A DNA stretch of 64,000 nucleotides from Tistrella mobilis (lineage in GTDB: Bacteria > Pseudomonadota > Alphaproteobacteria > Tistrellales > Tistrellaceae), in NCBI RefSeq assembly GCF_041468085.1, contig NZ_CP121017.1, positions 3,905,501 to 3,969,500 of the forward strand, in the 5' to 3' direction. The notes beneath the pieces are model-generated. The model saw only the letters and a program-made list of their open reading frames with translations, did not search any database and had not been told where the DNA came from. A program made the position numbers and the translations under genes. Below, piece after piece: positions 28,551-37,890 of this stretch (the stretch's first letter is position 1; each line of letters opens with the position of its first letter).

Positions 28551-29543
28551 ATGTCCGCTGTCGTCACCGCCCGCGCCGTCCGCCTTTATGCGGCCGGCGG
28601 GACCGAAGGTTTCCGTGTCGAGGAGCTGCCGGTGCCGGCCCCCGGACCGGGCGAGATCCTGATCCGCCAGACGGTCGCCGGGCTGAACTTCCTCGACATC
28701 TATCACCGCCGCGGGCTCTACCCGCTGCCGGCCCTGCCGACGGTGATCGGCGCCGAGGCCGCCGGCCTGATCGAGGCGGTGGGTCCCGATGTCGCGGGGC
28801 TGGCGCCGGGCGACCGGATCGCCTGGGCCGGCGCCCCCTGGGGCGGCTATGCCACCCATCGCCTGCTGCCGGCCTGGCGGGCCCTGAAGCTGCCGGATGC
28901 CGTCAGCGACGACATGGCCGCCGCCTCCCTGTTGCGCGCGCTGACGGTCGAGATGCTGTTCACGCGGGTGCGGGTGATGCAGGCGGGCGAGACCGTGGTG
29001 GTTCACGCCGCAGCGGGCGGGCTCGGCAGGATGGCGATCGCCCATGGCCGGCGGCTGGGGCTGCGGATGATCGGCATTGCCGGCGGGGCCGAAAAAGCGG
29101 CGCTTGCCCGCGAGGCCGGGGCCGATCTGGTGATCGACCGCCGGGCGGAAGATCCGGTGGCCGCGGTACAGGCGGCAACCGGTGGCGGCGCCCATCTGGT
29201 GATCGACGGCATCGGCGGCGAGACGCTCGCCCGAAGCCTCGGCATGGCCCGCCGCTTCGGCATGGTCGCCAGCCTGGGCGAGGCCGCAGGGCGGATCCCG
29301 CCGGTCTCCGTCTACGATCTGGGCCCGGCGCGATCCATCGCCCTCGCCCGGCCGAGCGTGATCGGCTTCATCTCCGATGCGGAAACCTATCGCAGCGCCG
29401 GTGCCGCGGTGATCGCGCGCATGGCGGAGGGGCTGATCGTGCCGACCGGCGATCGCCTGCCGCTCGACCGGGTCGCCGAGGCGCATGAGCGGCTGGAATC
29501 CGGTGCCGGCACCGGCGCCCTGCTGCTCGATACCGGCGCCTGA
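28551..29543 (+). CDS. NADPH:quinone oxidoreductase, zinc-free MDR type
   Basis: 330 residues. Medium-chain reductase that reduces quinones or enones with NADPH. GroES-like N-terminal half (VAGLNFLDIYHRRGLYP, the quinone reductase signature) and a Rossmann half with VVHAAAGGLGRMAIAHGRRLG. No structural-zinc Cys cluster is present, as expected for QOR. The ATG at 28551 is preceded by AAGGAGAT. Divergent from the LysR gene that probably controls it. Followed by GC-rich hairpins. Confidence 0.9.
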   Translation: MSAVVTARAVRLYAAGGTEGFRVEELPVPAPGPGEILIRQTVAGLNFLDIYHRRGLYPLPALPTVIGAEAAGLIEAVGPDVAGLAPGDRIAWAGAPWGGYATHRLLPAWRALKLPDAVSDDMAAASLLRALTVEMLFTRVRVMQAGETVVVHAAAGGLGRMAIAHGRRLGLRMIGIAGGAEKAALAREAGADLVIDRRAEDPVAAVQAATGGGAHLVIDGIGGETLARSLGMARRFGMVASLGEAAGRIPPVSVYDLGPARSIALARPSVIGFISDAETYRSAGAAVIARMAEGLIVPTGDRLPLDRVAEAHERLESGAGTGALLLDTGA

Positions 29544-29570
29544 TCGCGCGAAGAACGCCCCAAACGCGTA

Positions 29571-29605
29571 ACGGCCCGCCGAGGGGGGCTTCCCCGGCGG
29601 GCCGT
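29571..29605 (+). terminator. Hairpin terminator after the quinone oxidoreductase gene
   Basis: Perfect 11-bp stem ACGGCCCGCCG / CGGCGGGCCGT with a 13-base loop, 27 bases after the stop codon; no clear T-tract. Confidence 0.6.
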
Positions 29606-29611
29606 CACGGC

Positions 29612-29636
29612 ACCCGGAACCTCGGCGGTTCCGGGT
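29612..29636 (-). terminator. Hairpin terminator after the universal stress protein gene
   Basis: Perfect 10-bp stem ACCCGGAACC / GGTTCCGGGT with loop TCGGC, 24 bases after the stop of the minus-strand gene. Paired with the neighbouring hairpin it separates two converging genes. Confidence 0.6.
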
Positions 29637-29660
29637 CTGATCGGTATGGGCAGTGGCCGG

Positions 29661-30506
29661 TCAGTGCGACATCAGCACCGGCACGGTCATATGACCCATG
29701 ATGTGGCGGGTAACGCCACCCAGCACCAGTTCGCGCAGGCGGCTGTGGCCATAGGCGCCCATCACCAGCAGGTCGATATCGTTCTCGGCCACATGGTTCA
29801 GCACCGCATCGCCGATGCCGACATCGCTGGTCGACATCTTTTCGACCGCCACCTCGACTTTCACGCCGTGGCGGGCCAGATAGCGGGCCATGTCGTGGCC
29901 GGGCGCCTCGCCATGGCGGCCGGGCTTGGGATTGATCACCAGCAGCTTTACGGTATCCGCGGTCTTCAGCATCGGCAGGGCGTCGACCAGGGCGCGGGTG
30001 GCCTCGCGGCCGCCGTCATAGGCGGCGAGCACCTTGCTGCCGACCTTGCCCGCCTTGGGCAGGCCGATATAGGGGACGACCAGCACCGGCCGGCCGGCGC
30101 CGAACATGGTCTCCTCGATCAGCAGATCGCCGGCATCGTCGGTGCCGGGCTCGGGCTGGCCCAGGATGGTCAGATCGGCATAGCGGGCATGCAGGGCGAC
30201 GCGGTCGATGTAATCGGTGGCGATCACGCTCTCGGAGCGCATCTCGACGGTCATATGCCGCCGCTTCAGCATCGTGTCGATCTCGGCCAGACGCTGCTTC
30301 GCCTGCTTCTTGCGCTCTTCCGCCGCGGCTTCCAGCACGCTGGAGGGAACATGCTCCATCATGTAGCCGGGCATCACCACATCGACCGAAAGGTAGACGG
30401 CGGTGAGATGCGCGTCGAAGCGTTCCTGCAACATGCGCGCGACATCGAGGCGGGCTTCGGTCGACGGACGGTCGTCGACATGGACGAGCAGGCTCTTGTA
30501 AGACAT
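29661..30506 (-). CDS. Universal stress protein, tandem UspA domains
   Basis: 281 residues, two UspA domains in tandem. The first begins SYKSLLVHVDD; the second is around residues 158-281 and keeps the ATP-binding pattern G-x2-G-x9-G in GAYGHSRLRELVLGGVTRHI. The first half lacks that full motif (ILGQPEPGTDD), so only the C-terminal domain probably binds nucleotide. Cytoplasmic stress-survival protein. The start at 30504-30506 follows a perfect AAGGAGGT; the longer frame from 30581 is not supported. Confidence 0.92.
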   Translation of the reverse strand: MSYKSLLVHVDDRPSTEARLDVARMLQERFDAHLTAVYLSVDVVMPGYMMEHVPSSVLEAAAEERKKQAKQRLAEIDTMLKRRHMTVEMRSESVIATDYIDRVALHARYADLTILGQPEPGTDDAGDLLIEETMFGAGRPVLVVPYIGLPKAGKVGSKVLAAYDGGREATRALVDALPMLKTADTVKLLVINPKPGRHGEAPGHDMARYLARHGVKVEVAVEKMSTSDVGIGDAVLNHVAENDIDLLVMGAYGHSRLRELVLGGVTRHIMGHMTVPVLMSH

Positions 30507-30635
30507 GACCGGACCTCCTTGGGGGGACTGCGCGAAAGCTCCACCGGCGACCGCCGGTGCGGCACCGGGCGGGGCTGGCATCCCGTCCGATGGCCATCAC
30601 TCTAAACCCTGGATGCGTCCGATCCTTGATCCGGA

Positions 30636-32825
30636 TCAAGCCTTCGCAGAATGCGGCGGAAAAAGCGCCGCCAATGGTGCCGACGCCTTGAGCGCGACTT
30701 CATCGATCTCGGCATCCGGGTCCGAGAGATGCGTGATGGCCCCTCCCGCTCCGACAAGGGCGCCATCGCGGTCGATCACGACAGTGCGGATCACCATGGA
30801 CAGGCGCATGGATCCGTCGAGGCCGATGCGGCCGATGGCGCCGGAATAGATGCCCCGCGCCTCCCCCTCCAGGCGGTGAATGATCTCAAGCGTGCGACGT
30901 TTGGGCGCACCGGTCATCGATCCGCCCGGAAAGCAGGCCCGCAGCAGACCGGCGGCCCGGCGGCCCGGCGGCCCGGATGCCAGCCGTGCCGTCACCGTGC
31001 TCACCAGCTGGTGCACGGTGGCGAAGCTTTCGATCCCGAACAACACCGGCACCGCAACCCCGTCGGGACGCGCAACCCGGCCCAGATCGTTGCGCATCAG
31101 GTCGACGATCATCAGGTTTTCCGCCCGCTCCTTCTCGCTTGCGGTCAGCGAGGCGGCGAGTGCGGCATCTTCGGCCGGGTCGGCGGCCCGACGGACGGTT
31201 CCCTTGATCGGCTTGGCGGTGGCGACACCCGTCACCGGGTCCAGATCCAGAAAGAGTTCGGGCGATCCCGACAGCACCGACATGTCGCCGAATCCCAGCC
31301 AGGCCATCAGTGGCGCCTGTGCCGTGCGGCGCAGCCGGCGATAACTCTGCCAGGGATCGATCGCCCGGCGCACCCGGAAGCGGGTGGTCAGACAGATCTC
31401 GAAGGACTGGCCCATGCGGATCAGCCGCTGGGCGGCGCGGATGCGGCGGCGATAGGCGGCGCGGTCGTGGCTCGCCTCCACCGGCAGGGCGGCAGCCGTC
31501 ATATCCGGTTGCGGCAGGGGGTGGACAGGCGCAAGACGGCCAGCCCAGGCCTCCGCCCAGGCATGGGCCGCAGCCGATGCCACGGCATCACCCGCCGGCA
31601 CCAGCATCACCGCCTCGATCATGTGACGCCCTGCCGCGTCGGGCCGCGCCACCAGCAGCCGATCGGCGAGGATCAGGCGCAGATCATCCCGGCAGGAGGG
31701 GTGGTGGGCAACGCCGGTGGACAGCTCCGCCAGTTCATAGCCCAGATAGCCGTAGAAGCCGGGCCCCGGCAGCGTGCCGCCGGCACCGTCCGGGAGTGGT
31801 GCCAGCGGGCCGAGCCGGTCGATCGCAGCCCCCAGCAGATCGAACGCATCTCCGGTGACCTGCCCCAAATGCCGGCCTGCCCCGTCCTCGACGGTCATCC
31901 GACGGCCGGGTACGCGATAGGACAGGCGCCGCGCCAGCGGCCCCTGATCCGGTATCAGCACCGGGAACGCCGCCGGATCGCCGTCGGCCGGATCCAGCCA
32001 GACCGACCAGCCACTCAGCCGACGGACAAGATCCGCCACCGCCTCGATATCGACGCCATGTGCCAATGACCGGCGCAGCACCGCCCAACCCTCCGGCCTG
32101 GCCTCGGGCAGCAGCCCTGCCGGCCAGAGACCCGCCGGCGGCGGCGTCATGACCGGCGGGAACCCACCCGCCACGGCGACGGTCCCGACACCCGCAAGTC
32201 CGGCACCCGCAAGCCCGGCACCCGCAAGTCCGGCACCCGCAAGTCCGGCAAAATTCGCCAGCAGCCGCGCGCCATCGGGCGTCAGGATCGATTCCGGATG
32301 GAACTGAAGGCCGTAGACCGGTGCCGAGGCATGGCCGAGCGCCATGACCGCATCGTCGTCGCCGGCACGGGCCAGAACGGCAAGCCCTTGGGGCAGCGGT
32401 TCGGCCGCGACCAGCGAATGATAACGCACCGCCTCGAAAGGTGACGCAACGCCCTGAAACAGCGGATGGCCCTGATGATACACGGGGCTGGTCCGGCCAT
32501 GACGTGGCTCCCCCGCCCGTACCACCTGCCCGCCCGCCGCCGCGGCGATGCCCTGATGGCCAAGGCAGATGCCGAGCACCGGCAGCCGGGCACCGGGACC
32601 GAGGGCCACCTGCAGCACCTCGGCACCCAGCCGGAAATCTGCCGGCGTGTCGGGCCGCCCGGGTCCGGGAGAGATCAGCACCGCATCGAAGCCTTCCCCG
32701 GCCAGATCCGCCCAGCGCGCGGCATCATGCGGCACCACCAGCGGCAGCCGGCCGGTCACCTGCCACCACAGCCGGGCAAGATTGCCGGTGAAGCTGTCAT
32801 GGTTGTCGATGAGCAAGGCCCGCAT
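30636..32825 (-). CDS. pabB: Fused aminodeoxychorismate synthase (PabA-PabB)
   Basis: 729 residues. Makes 4-amino-4-deoxychorismate from chorismate and glutamine for folate. The N-terminal glutamine amidotransferase has the catalytic Cys in LGICLGHQG (Cys87) and His/Glu in LQFHPESIL. After a Gly-Ala-Leu linker comes the chorismate-binding synthase. PIKGTVRR carries the Lys typical of PabB rather than the PIAGT of anthranilate synthase TrpE, so ADC synthase is favoured. SGSPELFLDL, ENLMIVDLMRNDLGRV and CFPGGSMTGAPK are family motifs. The linker is encoded by four 15-bp tandem repeats. No aminodeoxychorismate lyase gene is adjacent. Confidence 0.88.
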   Translation of the reverse strand: MRALLIDNHDSFTGNLARLWWQVTGRLPLVVPHDAARWADLAGEGFDAVLISPGPGRPDTPADFRLGAEVLQVALGPGARLPVLGICLGHQGIAAAAGGQVVRAGEPRHGRTSPVYHQGHPLFQGVASPFEAVRYHSLVAAEPLPQGLAVLARAGDDDAVMALGHASAPVYGLQFHPESILTPDGARLLANFAGLAGAGLAGAGLAGAGLAGVGTVAVAGGFPPVMTPPPAGLWPAGLLPEARPEGWAVLRRSLAHGVDIEAVADLVRRLSGWSVWLDPADGDPAAFPVLIPDQGPLARRLSYRVPGRRMTVEDGAGRHLGQVTGDAFDLLGAAIDRLGPLAPLPDGAGGTLPGPGFYGYLGYELAELSTGVAHHPSCRDDLRLILADRLLVARPDAAGRHMIEAVMLVPAGDAVASAAAHAWAEAWAGRLAPVHPLPQPDMTAAALPVEASHDRAAYRRRIRAAQRLIRMGQSFEICLTTRFRVRRAIDPWQSYRRLRRTAQAPLMAWLGFGDMSVLSGSPELFLDLDPVTGVATAKPIKGTVRRAADPAEDAALAASLTASEKERAENLMIVDLMRNDLGRVARPDGVAVPVLFGIESFATVHQLVSTVTARLASGPPGRRAAGLLRACFPGGSMTGAPKRRTLEIIHRLEGEARGIYSGAIGRIGLDGSMRLSMVIRTVVIDRDGALVGAGGAITHLSDPDAEIDEVALKASAPLAALFPPHSAKA
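32189..32248. repeat. Four 15-bp tandem repeats in the pab interdomain linker
   Basis: CACCCGCAAGTCCGG at 32189-32203, 32219-32233 and 32234-32248, with one single-base variant (AAGCCCGG) at 32204-32218. In frame on the minus strand they encode (Ala-Gly-Leu-Ala-Gly) repeats joining the amidotransferase and synthase domains. Confidence 0.9.
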
Positions 32826-33020
32826 CGCTCGCCGTCATGCCCCCCTTTCGCGTGCCGTCGGCGATTTTCCATGCCGCCGGCCCCTTCCCGCAGCAGCATA
32901 TAGCTGGCGCGCCGGCCGCTGGCGACGGGGAGTTGGCGGATCACGGCGCTTGCACACCAAATGACCCATTGGTAAGTTCCTATCCCAAGAGACGATCCCC
33001 TCGCCGGAGCTGCCCCGACC

Positions 33021-34277
33021 ATGCGCGACGTCTATATCATCGGTGCCTTCTCGACCGCCTTCGGCAAGAAGCCCGAGACCGGCTTCAAGGCACTGACCCG
33101 CGAAGCCTATGCCGGCCTGCTCGCCGATGCCGGGCTTGAGACGGGGGCCGAGATCGAAACCGGCTGGTTCAGCAATTGCGGCATGGGCAGCTGGGGCCAG
33201 CGCAACATCCGCGGTCAGGTCTGCTTCACGCCGCTGGTCCGTGACGGCCTGTTCCCCGAGCGGGTGCCGATGGTCAATGTCGAAGGCGGCTGCGCCTCGG
33301 CGATGATGGCGCTGTCGGGGGCGTTCAAGGATGTCGCCTCGGGCGAGGTCGAGCTTTCAATGGCCATGGGCGTGGAGAAGACCTTCGTGCCCGGCGATGC
33401 GGAGCGCACGAAAGAGATCTTCGAAGGCGGCATCGACCAGATCGACCCGGAGGAATGGCGGCAGTATTACGCCGCGGCAGGCGAGACGGCCAACAAGCCC
33501 TTCGAATACGGCCCCGACCGGACGGTGTTCATGGACACCTATGCCATGCAGGCCTGCTATCACATGGCGAAATGGGGCACGACCCAGCGCCAGATCGCCA
33601 TCGCCGCCTCGAAGAACCACTGGCATGGCAGCCTCAATCCCAAGGCCCAGTACCGGTTCGAGGTCTCACCCGACGAGGTGCTGGCCGACCGGCCGGTGAG
33701 CTTCCCCCTCACCCGGTCGATGTGCGCCCCCATCGGCGACGGTGCCGCCGGCGTGCTGGTCTGCTCGAAGGATTATCTCGACGGTCAGCCGGCTCATGTC
33801 CGCGAGCGTGCGATCCGCATCGCCGGCCTCGCCATGTCGGGCGGCAAGTATCGCGATCTCGACGAGCCGGGCCTGAGTTCGGTGGCAGCCAAGAAGGCCT
33901 ATGCCCGCGCCGGGCTCACCCCCGCCGACATCGATCTGGTCGAACTGCACGACGCCACCTCGTTCTGTGAACTCTACCAGCTCGAAATGCTGGGCTTCTG
34001 CGAGCCCGGCACCAGCGGCCGCTTCATCGAAGCGGGCGAGACCCGGCTGGGGGGGCGGCTGCCGGTCAACACCTCGGGCGGCCTGGTCTCCAAGGGCCAT
34101 CCGGTGGGGGCGACCGGCCTGTCGATGATCTCGGAACTGGCCGCACAGCTCCGCCACGAGGCGGGCGACCGCCAGGTGGCGGATGCGAAGATCGCCCTTG
34201 CCGAGAATGGCGGCGGGGTGGTCGGCTTCGACGAAGCCGCCTGCGCGGTCGCCATCCTGGCCCGGGCCGACGCCTGA
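33021..34277 (+). CDS. Thiolase-family protein (SCP-x type acyltransferase)
   Basis: 418 residues. Thiolase fold for cleaving or forming a carbon-carbon bond in acyl-CoA. The nucleophile is Cys91 in VEGGCASAMMAL; further catalytic His are in DLVELHDATSF and SKGHPVGATG. The second Cys of classical thiolases is missing and the end reads LAENGGGVVGF, as in SCP-x-like thiolases, so this is probably not a housekeeping acetyl-CoA acetyltransferase. It stands alone in a 195-base divergent spacer with the pab gene. Substrate unknown. Confidence 0.87.
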   Translation: MRDVYIIGAFSTAFGKKPETGFKALTREAYAGLLADAGLETGAEIETGWFSNCGMGSWGQRNIRGQVCFTPLVRDGLFPERVPMVNVEGGCASAMMALSGAFKDVASGEVELSMAMGVEKTFVPGDAERTKEIFEGGIDQIDPEEWRQYYAAAGETANKPFEYGPDRTVFMDTYAMQACYHMAKWGTTQRQIAIAASKNHWHGSLNPKAQYRFEVSPDEVLADRPVSFPLTRSMCAPIGDGAAGVLVCSKDYLDGQPAHVRERAIRIAGLAMSGGKYRDLDEPGLSSVAAKKAYARAGLTPADIDLVELHDATSFCELYQLEMLGFCEPGTSGRFIEAGETRLGGRLPVNTSGGLVSKGHPVGATGLSMISELAAQLRHEAGDRQVADAKIALAENGGGVVGFDEAACAVAILARADA

Positions 34278-34459
34278 CCGGTACCACGAGGGTTCGGCGC
34301 CACACGATCTTTCCGGCCGCGCTCGCACGTCCCTGGCAGCAGCGGCTCTCTTGCGGGGCGGTCCTTCATCCCCCGGGCCGTCCCGCATTTTTGTCACCGG
34401 ATCTGGACGAGCAGGCACAGGCATGACAGCCTCGGGCATACGCCCGGAGGACATGCCTG

Positions 34460-34924
34460 ATGACCGCCCCCGCCCTTGTCATCCGCCCCGCCGTCGAAGC
34501 CGATCTCTCCGCCATCGTCGCCCTGCTCGCCGACGATGTGCTGGGCCGGACCCGCGAAGATCCGCGCCTGCCGCTTGATCCGGCCTATCTCTCGGCCTTC
34601 CGGGCGATGGCTGCCGATCCGAACCAGATCCAGCTGGTCGCAGAAGGGGCCGGCCAGATCCTCGGCACGCTTCAGCTCACCATCATCCCCGGCCTCTCCC
34701 GCAAGGGCCGCATCCGTGGCCAGATCGAGGGCGTGCGCATCGCCGGCGCCGCCCGCGGCCAGGGCCTGGGAGAAACCCTCATCCGCCACGCGATCGGCCT
34801 GGCCGCCGATCGCGGCTGCAGCCTGGTCCAGCTGACCACCGACCTCACCCGCAAGGACGCCCACCGCTTCTACGAAAGGCTGGGCTTCACCGGCAGTCAT
34901 CTGGGGATGAAGCTGGAGATTTGA
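34460..34924 (+). CDS. GNAT-family N-acetyltransferase
   Basis: 154 residues. Transfers an acetyl group from acetyl-CoA to an amine. Seen are VIRPAVEADLSAIVALLADD at the start, the acetyl-CoA pyrophosphate loop VRIAGAARGQGLGETLI (R/Q-x-x-G-x-G/A) and DAHRFYERLGFTGSHLGMKL at the end, the GNAT C-terminal signature. GGAGGA lies upstream of the ATG. Single gene, converging on the AlaX-like gene. Acceptor unknown. Confidence 0.9.
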   Translation: MTAPALVIRPAVEADLSAIVALLADDVLGRTREDPRLPLDPAYLSAFRAMAADPNQIQLVAEGAGQILGTLQLTIIPGLSRKGRIRGQIEGVRIAGAARGQGLGETLIRHAIGLAADRGCSLVQLTTDLTRKDAHRFYERLGFTGSHLGMKLEI

Positions 34925-34952
34925 TCACCTCCGGCTGTCACAGCCGCGCCAT

Positions 34953-35597
34953 TCACGGCGCCACAAGCCGCATCTCGATCCGCTCCTTGCCCTTGCCGAC
35001 ATTCACCCGCCTGAGAGTGATCGCGCCCACTTCGCCGGTCCGCCGGAGATGGGTGCCGCCGCAGGGGACCCGGGCGACGCCTTCGACCTCCCAATAGCGG
35101 CGGCCGGCCGCCTGATCCGAAAAGGCCGAAATGATCGGGAGGTCGGCGGCGACAAGCTCTGCCACATCGGCCAGGAAGGCCGGGAGCAGCGGCGTCACGG
35201 GGGTGGGCCAGAGGAAATCGATCCGCGCCTTGTCCTCGGCGATATGCGCGCCGATCTTGGCCGCGCCCGGCATGTGCCGGTCGGCAAGTTCCAGCACCAG
35301 TTCGGCAGCAAAATGCAGCCGCATCAGCCGGTAGCGGCGGGTCATGTCGATCTCGGCCGTGACCGGGGCCCCCGGTTCAAGGCCGTGATCGGGGGCGAGA
35401 CGGTAGCGGATCCCGGGTCCGTCGGCGACCGCTTCGAGCACCTCGTGGCCGCCGATCCGGCCGCGATCGCTCTCCTGACCGCCCGAGACGGCAAAAAAGA
35501 TCGTCCGGTCGAGCGTGATCCAGTCGCCGTCGACCGCCGCAACCCTGCTGTCCAGCCGGTCGAGATAGGGATCTTCCCAGAAAAATCGCTCGGTCAT
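34953..35597 (-). CDS. AlaX-like alanyl-tRNA editing protein
   Basis: 214 residues. Homologue of the editing domain of alanyl/threonyl-tRNA synthetases that hydrolyses mischarged aminoacyl-tRNA. The N-terminal barrel shows TLDRTIFFAVSGGQESDRG. The first zinc motif reads RLHFAAELVLEL, that is His-x3-Glu instead of the usual His-x3-His, while the second is normal (VPCGGTHLRRTGEVG). I recall this variant as a subfamily, so the Glu may bind metal. The start at 35595-35597 (MTERFFWEDPYL) fits the family; upstream frame sequence does not. Confidence 0.82.
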   Translation of the reverse strand: MTERFFWEDPYLDRLDSRVAAVDGDWITLDRTIFFAVSGGQESDRGRIGGHEVLEAVADGPGIRYRLAPDHGLEPGAPVTAEIDMTRRYRLMRLHFAAELVLELADRHMPGAAKIGAHIAEDKARIDFLWPTPVTPLLPAFLADVAELVAADLPIISAFSDQAAGRRYWEVEGVARVPCGGTHLRRTGEVGAITLRRVNVGKGKERIEMRLVAP

Positions 35598-35661
35598 CAA
35601 ATCCCTCCGGACCGGTGGTGCGACATGCCATAGCGGCGGGCGACAAATATGACCCGGGACA

Positions 35662-36564
35662 TCATTCCGTGCCAGTGTCCGGAGCCCGGACCGGCGCCTG
35701 AGCGGCAGCCAGGGCCGCCTCGTCGATCCGTCCGTCGGCATCTCTCGCCATGCGGCCCACCAGGGCGCGGGTGTCGGGATCGGTCAGCGTGTCGACGAAG
35801 AGCGTGCGCTCGGCCGCAAGCCCCTGTTCCAGCGTGCCGTCGAGGGCGGTGCGGACGAGCCGCTTGGCATGGGCGATCCCCAGCCGCGGCAGGGCGGCGA
35901 GGTCTGCGGCGAGTGCCACCGCCGCACCGGCGACATCGCCGCCTTCGGGCACCAGCGCCGAAAGCAACCCCAGCCGCTCGGCCTCGGCCGGGGAGACGAT
36001 GCGGCCGCGGAGGACGAAATCCAGCGCCCGCGCCTCGCCCAGCAGACGGGTCAGGCGCTGGGTGCCACCACCGCCCGGCAGCAGCCCGGCACGCACCTCG
36101 GGCAGACCGAACTTCCACGGCCCGTCGAGCGCCACCCGCAGGTCGCAGGCCAGTGCCAGCTCGAAGCCGCCGCCCATCGCCCAGCCGTTGAGTGCCGCGA
36201 TCCAGGGCCTGGCGCTTGCCTGGATCCGGTCGAGGCAGGCATTGAACGGCGCGGGCTTCACCGGCCGGGAGAGATCGTTGAAGCGCCGGCCGGAGGCGGC
36301 GACCTTCTCCGCCGTCGCCCCGAGTTCGATCAGGCTGTAATGGCGCACGAACATACCCGGCACGGCGCCGGTCAGCACCACGGCGCGCACGCCCGGATCG
36401 GCATCGAGTGCCGTGACCGCACCGGCAAGCGCATCGGCGGCGGCGGCATCCATCAGCCCCGCGGGGCCAGGATCGATGCGCACCAGTGCCACGCCCGGTG
36501 CCGGACGGTCGATCTCGATCAGGGGAGTCTCGGGGGTTTCGGCGGCTTCGGCGTCACGGGTCAT
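35662..36564 (-). CDS. Enoyl-CoA hydratase/isomerase (crotonase) family protein
   Basis: 300 residues. Crotonase fold acting on an acyl-CoA. Both hydratase Glu positions are present: one in NGWAMGGGFELALACDLR, the other in FGLPEVRAGLLPGGGGTQRL, with the oxyanion-hole Gly alongside. Before these, MFVRHYSLIELG replaces the common FxAGxD motif, so the substrate pocket is atypical. It lies next to the P450 gene (50-base gap, same strand), so the two may be co-transcribed. Confidence 0.87.
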   Translation of the reverse strand: MTRDAEAAETPETPLIEIDRPAPGVALVRIDPGPAGLMDAAAADALAGAVTALDADPGVRAVVLTGAVPGMFVRHYSLIELGATAEKVAASGRRFNDLSRPVKPAPFNACLDRIQASARPWIAALNGWAMGGGFELALACDLRVALDGPWKFGLPEVRAGLLPGGGGTQRLTRLLGEARALDFVLRGRIVSPAEAERLGLLSALVPEGGDVAGAAVALAADLAALPRLGIAHAKRLVRTALDGTLEQGLAAERTLFVDTLTDPDTRALVGRMARDADGRIDEAALAAAQAPVRAPDTGTE

Positions 36565-36614
36565 CGGGCGGGCGTCTCCTGGGGATCGGCTTTTGATTGA
36601 GCCCCCAGCTTACC

Positions 36615-37850
36615 TCAGGCCGCCGCCGATTTGATCGGCCGGAAGTGCACCGGCAGCGAGGTGATGCCGCGCATGATCAGCGAATCATGCCAGTCGGGCG
36701 CGGTGGTGCCGAGGGTGAGGTCGGGAATACGCCGGGCGATCTCGCGATAGGCGATCTCGGCTTCCAGCCGGGCGAGCGGCGCGCCCAGGCAGAAATGGAT
36801 GCCCTGGCCGAAGGTCAGATGGCGGTTGGGGCTGCGATCGATGATGAAGTCGTCCGGCGCATCGAAGACCCGCGGGTCGCGATTGGCGGCGTTCAGCATG
36901 GCGAAGACCCGGTCGCCCTCTTTCAGCTCCCGGCCCTCGATCTCGTGCGTCACCCGCACCACCCGGGCGATGCCGCCCGAGGGGCCGTCATAGCGCAGGC
37001 ATTCCTCCACCGCCGTCGCCAGCAGCCCGGGCGACGGATCGGCCACCAGCCGCGCCCAGGCATCGGCATGCATCCGCATCGAGTAAATGCCGTTGGAGAT
37101 GAGGTTGGTTGTGGTCTCGTGGCCGGCGAACAGGAACAGCATCGCGGCGGCGATCAACTCGTCCTCGGTCAGCCGCTCATCGGGCGCGCCGGCTGTGATC
37201 AGGGCGCTCAACACATCCTCGCCCGGACGGCGGCGGCGATCGGCGATCACCTCGCGGAAATAGGACGACATCTCAAGGGCACCCCGGCGGGCGCGCTCAT
37301 ACTTGTCGGGGACATCGCGGGCGCTGCCCAGGAACAGCGCAAGATCGTCGGACCAGTCCTTGAACCGGTCCAGCTGGTCATGCGGCACGCCCAGCATGTC
37401 CATGATCACCGTCGCCGGCAGGGGATAGGCGAAATCCCGCACCAGATCCATCCGGCCCTGCGGCAGCAGATCGTCGAGCAACCGGCCGACGATCCGCTCG
37501 ACATTCGGCCGCAGCCGCTCCACCGCCTTGGGCGTGAAGGCCTCGTTCATCAGCCGCCGCAGCCTTGTGTGCTCGGGCGGGTCGCGGAACACCATCCACA
37601 GGTTCAGGTAGCGGATCAACTCTCCGACCACGCCCCGCCGCGCCTCGGGCAGGCTGTCATAGAACGGCGTCAGGCGGTCCGGCGACATCTGCTTGTTCAG
37701 GGCCACCTTGCGGACATCGGCATAGCGGGTGATGACCCAGGCGCGCAGATGCGGGTTCCATTGCACCGGATCCTCGTCCTGCAGGCGGCGGAAGGACGGG
37801 AACGGGTCATTGCGGATCTGCGGATCCCTGGGGTCGTAGTCGACGGTCAT
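36615..37850 (-). CDS. Cytochrome P450
   Basis: 411 residues, a soluble bacterial class I P450. I-helix oxygen-activation motif LFAGHETTTN, K-helix ExxR in VEECLRY, and haem-ligand loop FGQGIHFCLGAPLARLE with the Cys thiolate. It hydroxylates an unknown substrate using electrons from a ferredoxin; a ferredoxin-NADP reductase is encoded 13 kb away (50627-51733). The start at 37848-37850 (MTVDYDPRDPQIR) is chosen because the upstream extension lies in the operator region. Divergent from a TetR regulator with two CAAAC-N4-GTTTG-like boxes between them. Confidence 0.93.
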   Translation of the reverse strand: MTVDYDPRDPQIRNDPFPSFRRLQDEDPVQWNPHLRAWVITRYADVRKVALNKQMSPDRLTPFYDSLPEARRGVVGELIRYLNLWMVFRDPPEHTRLRRLMNEAFTPKAVERLRPNVERIVGRLLDDLLPQGRMDLVRDFAYPLPATVIMDMLGVPHDQLDRFKDWSDDLALFLGSARDVPDKYERARRGALEMSSYFREVIADRRRRPGEDVLSALITAGAPDERLTEDELIAAAMLFLFAGHETTTNLISNGIYSMRMHADAWARLVADPSPGLLATAVEECLRYDGPSGGIARVVRVTHEIEGRELKEGDRVFAMLNAANRDPRVFDAPDDFIIDRSPNRHLTFGQGIHFCLGAPLARLEAEIAYREIARRIPDLTLGTTAPDWHDSLIMRGITSLPVHFRPIKSAAA

Positions 37851-37890
37851 CTTGTCGCGGCCTCGGTCCCGTTTGAGATTGGGGATTGAG

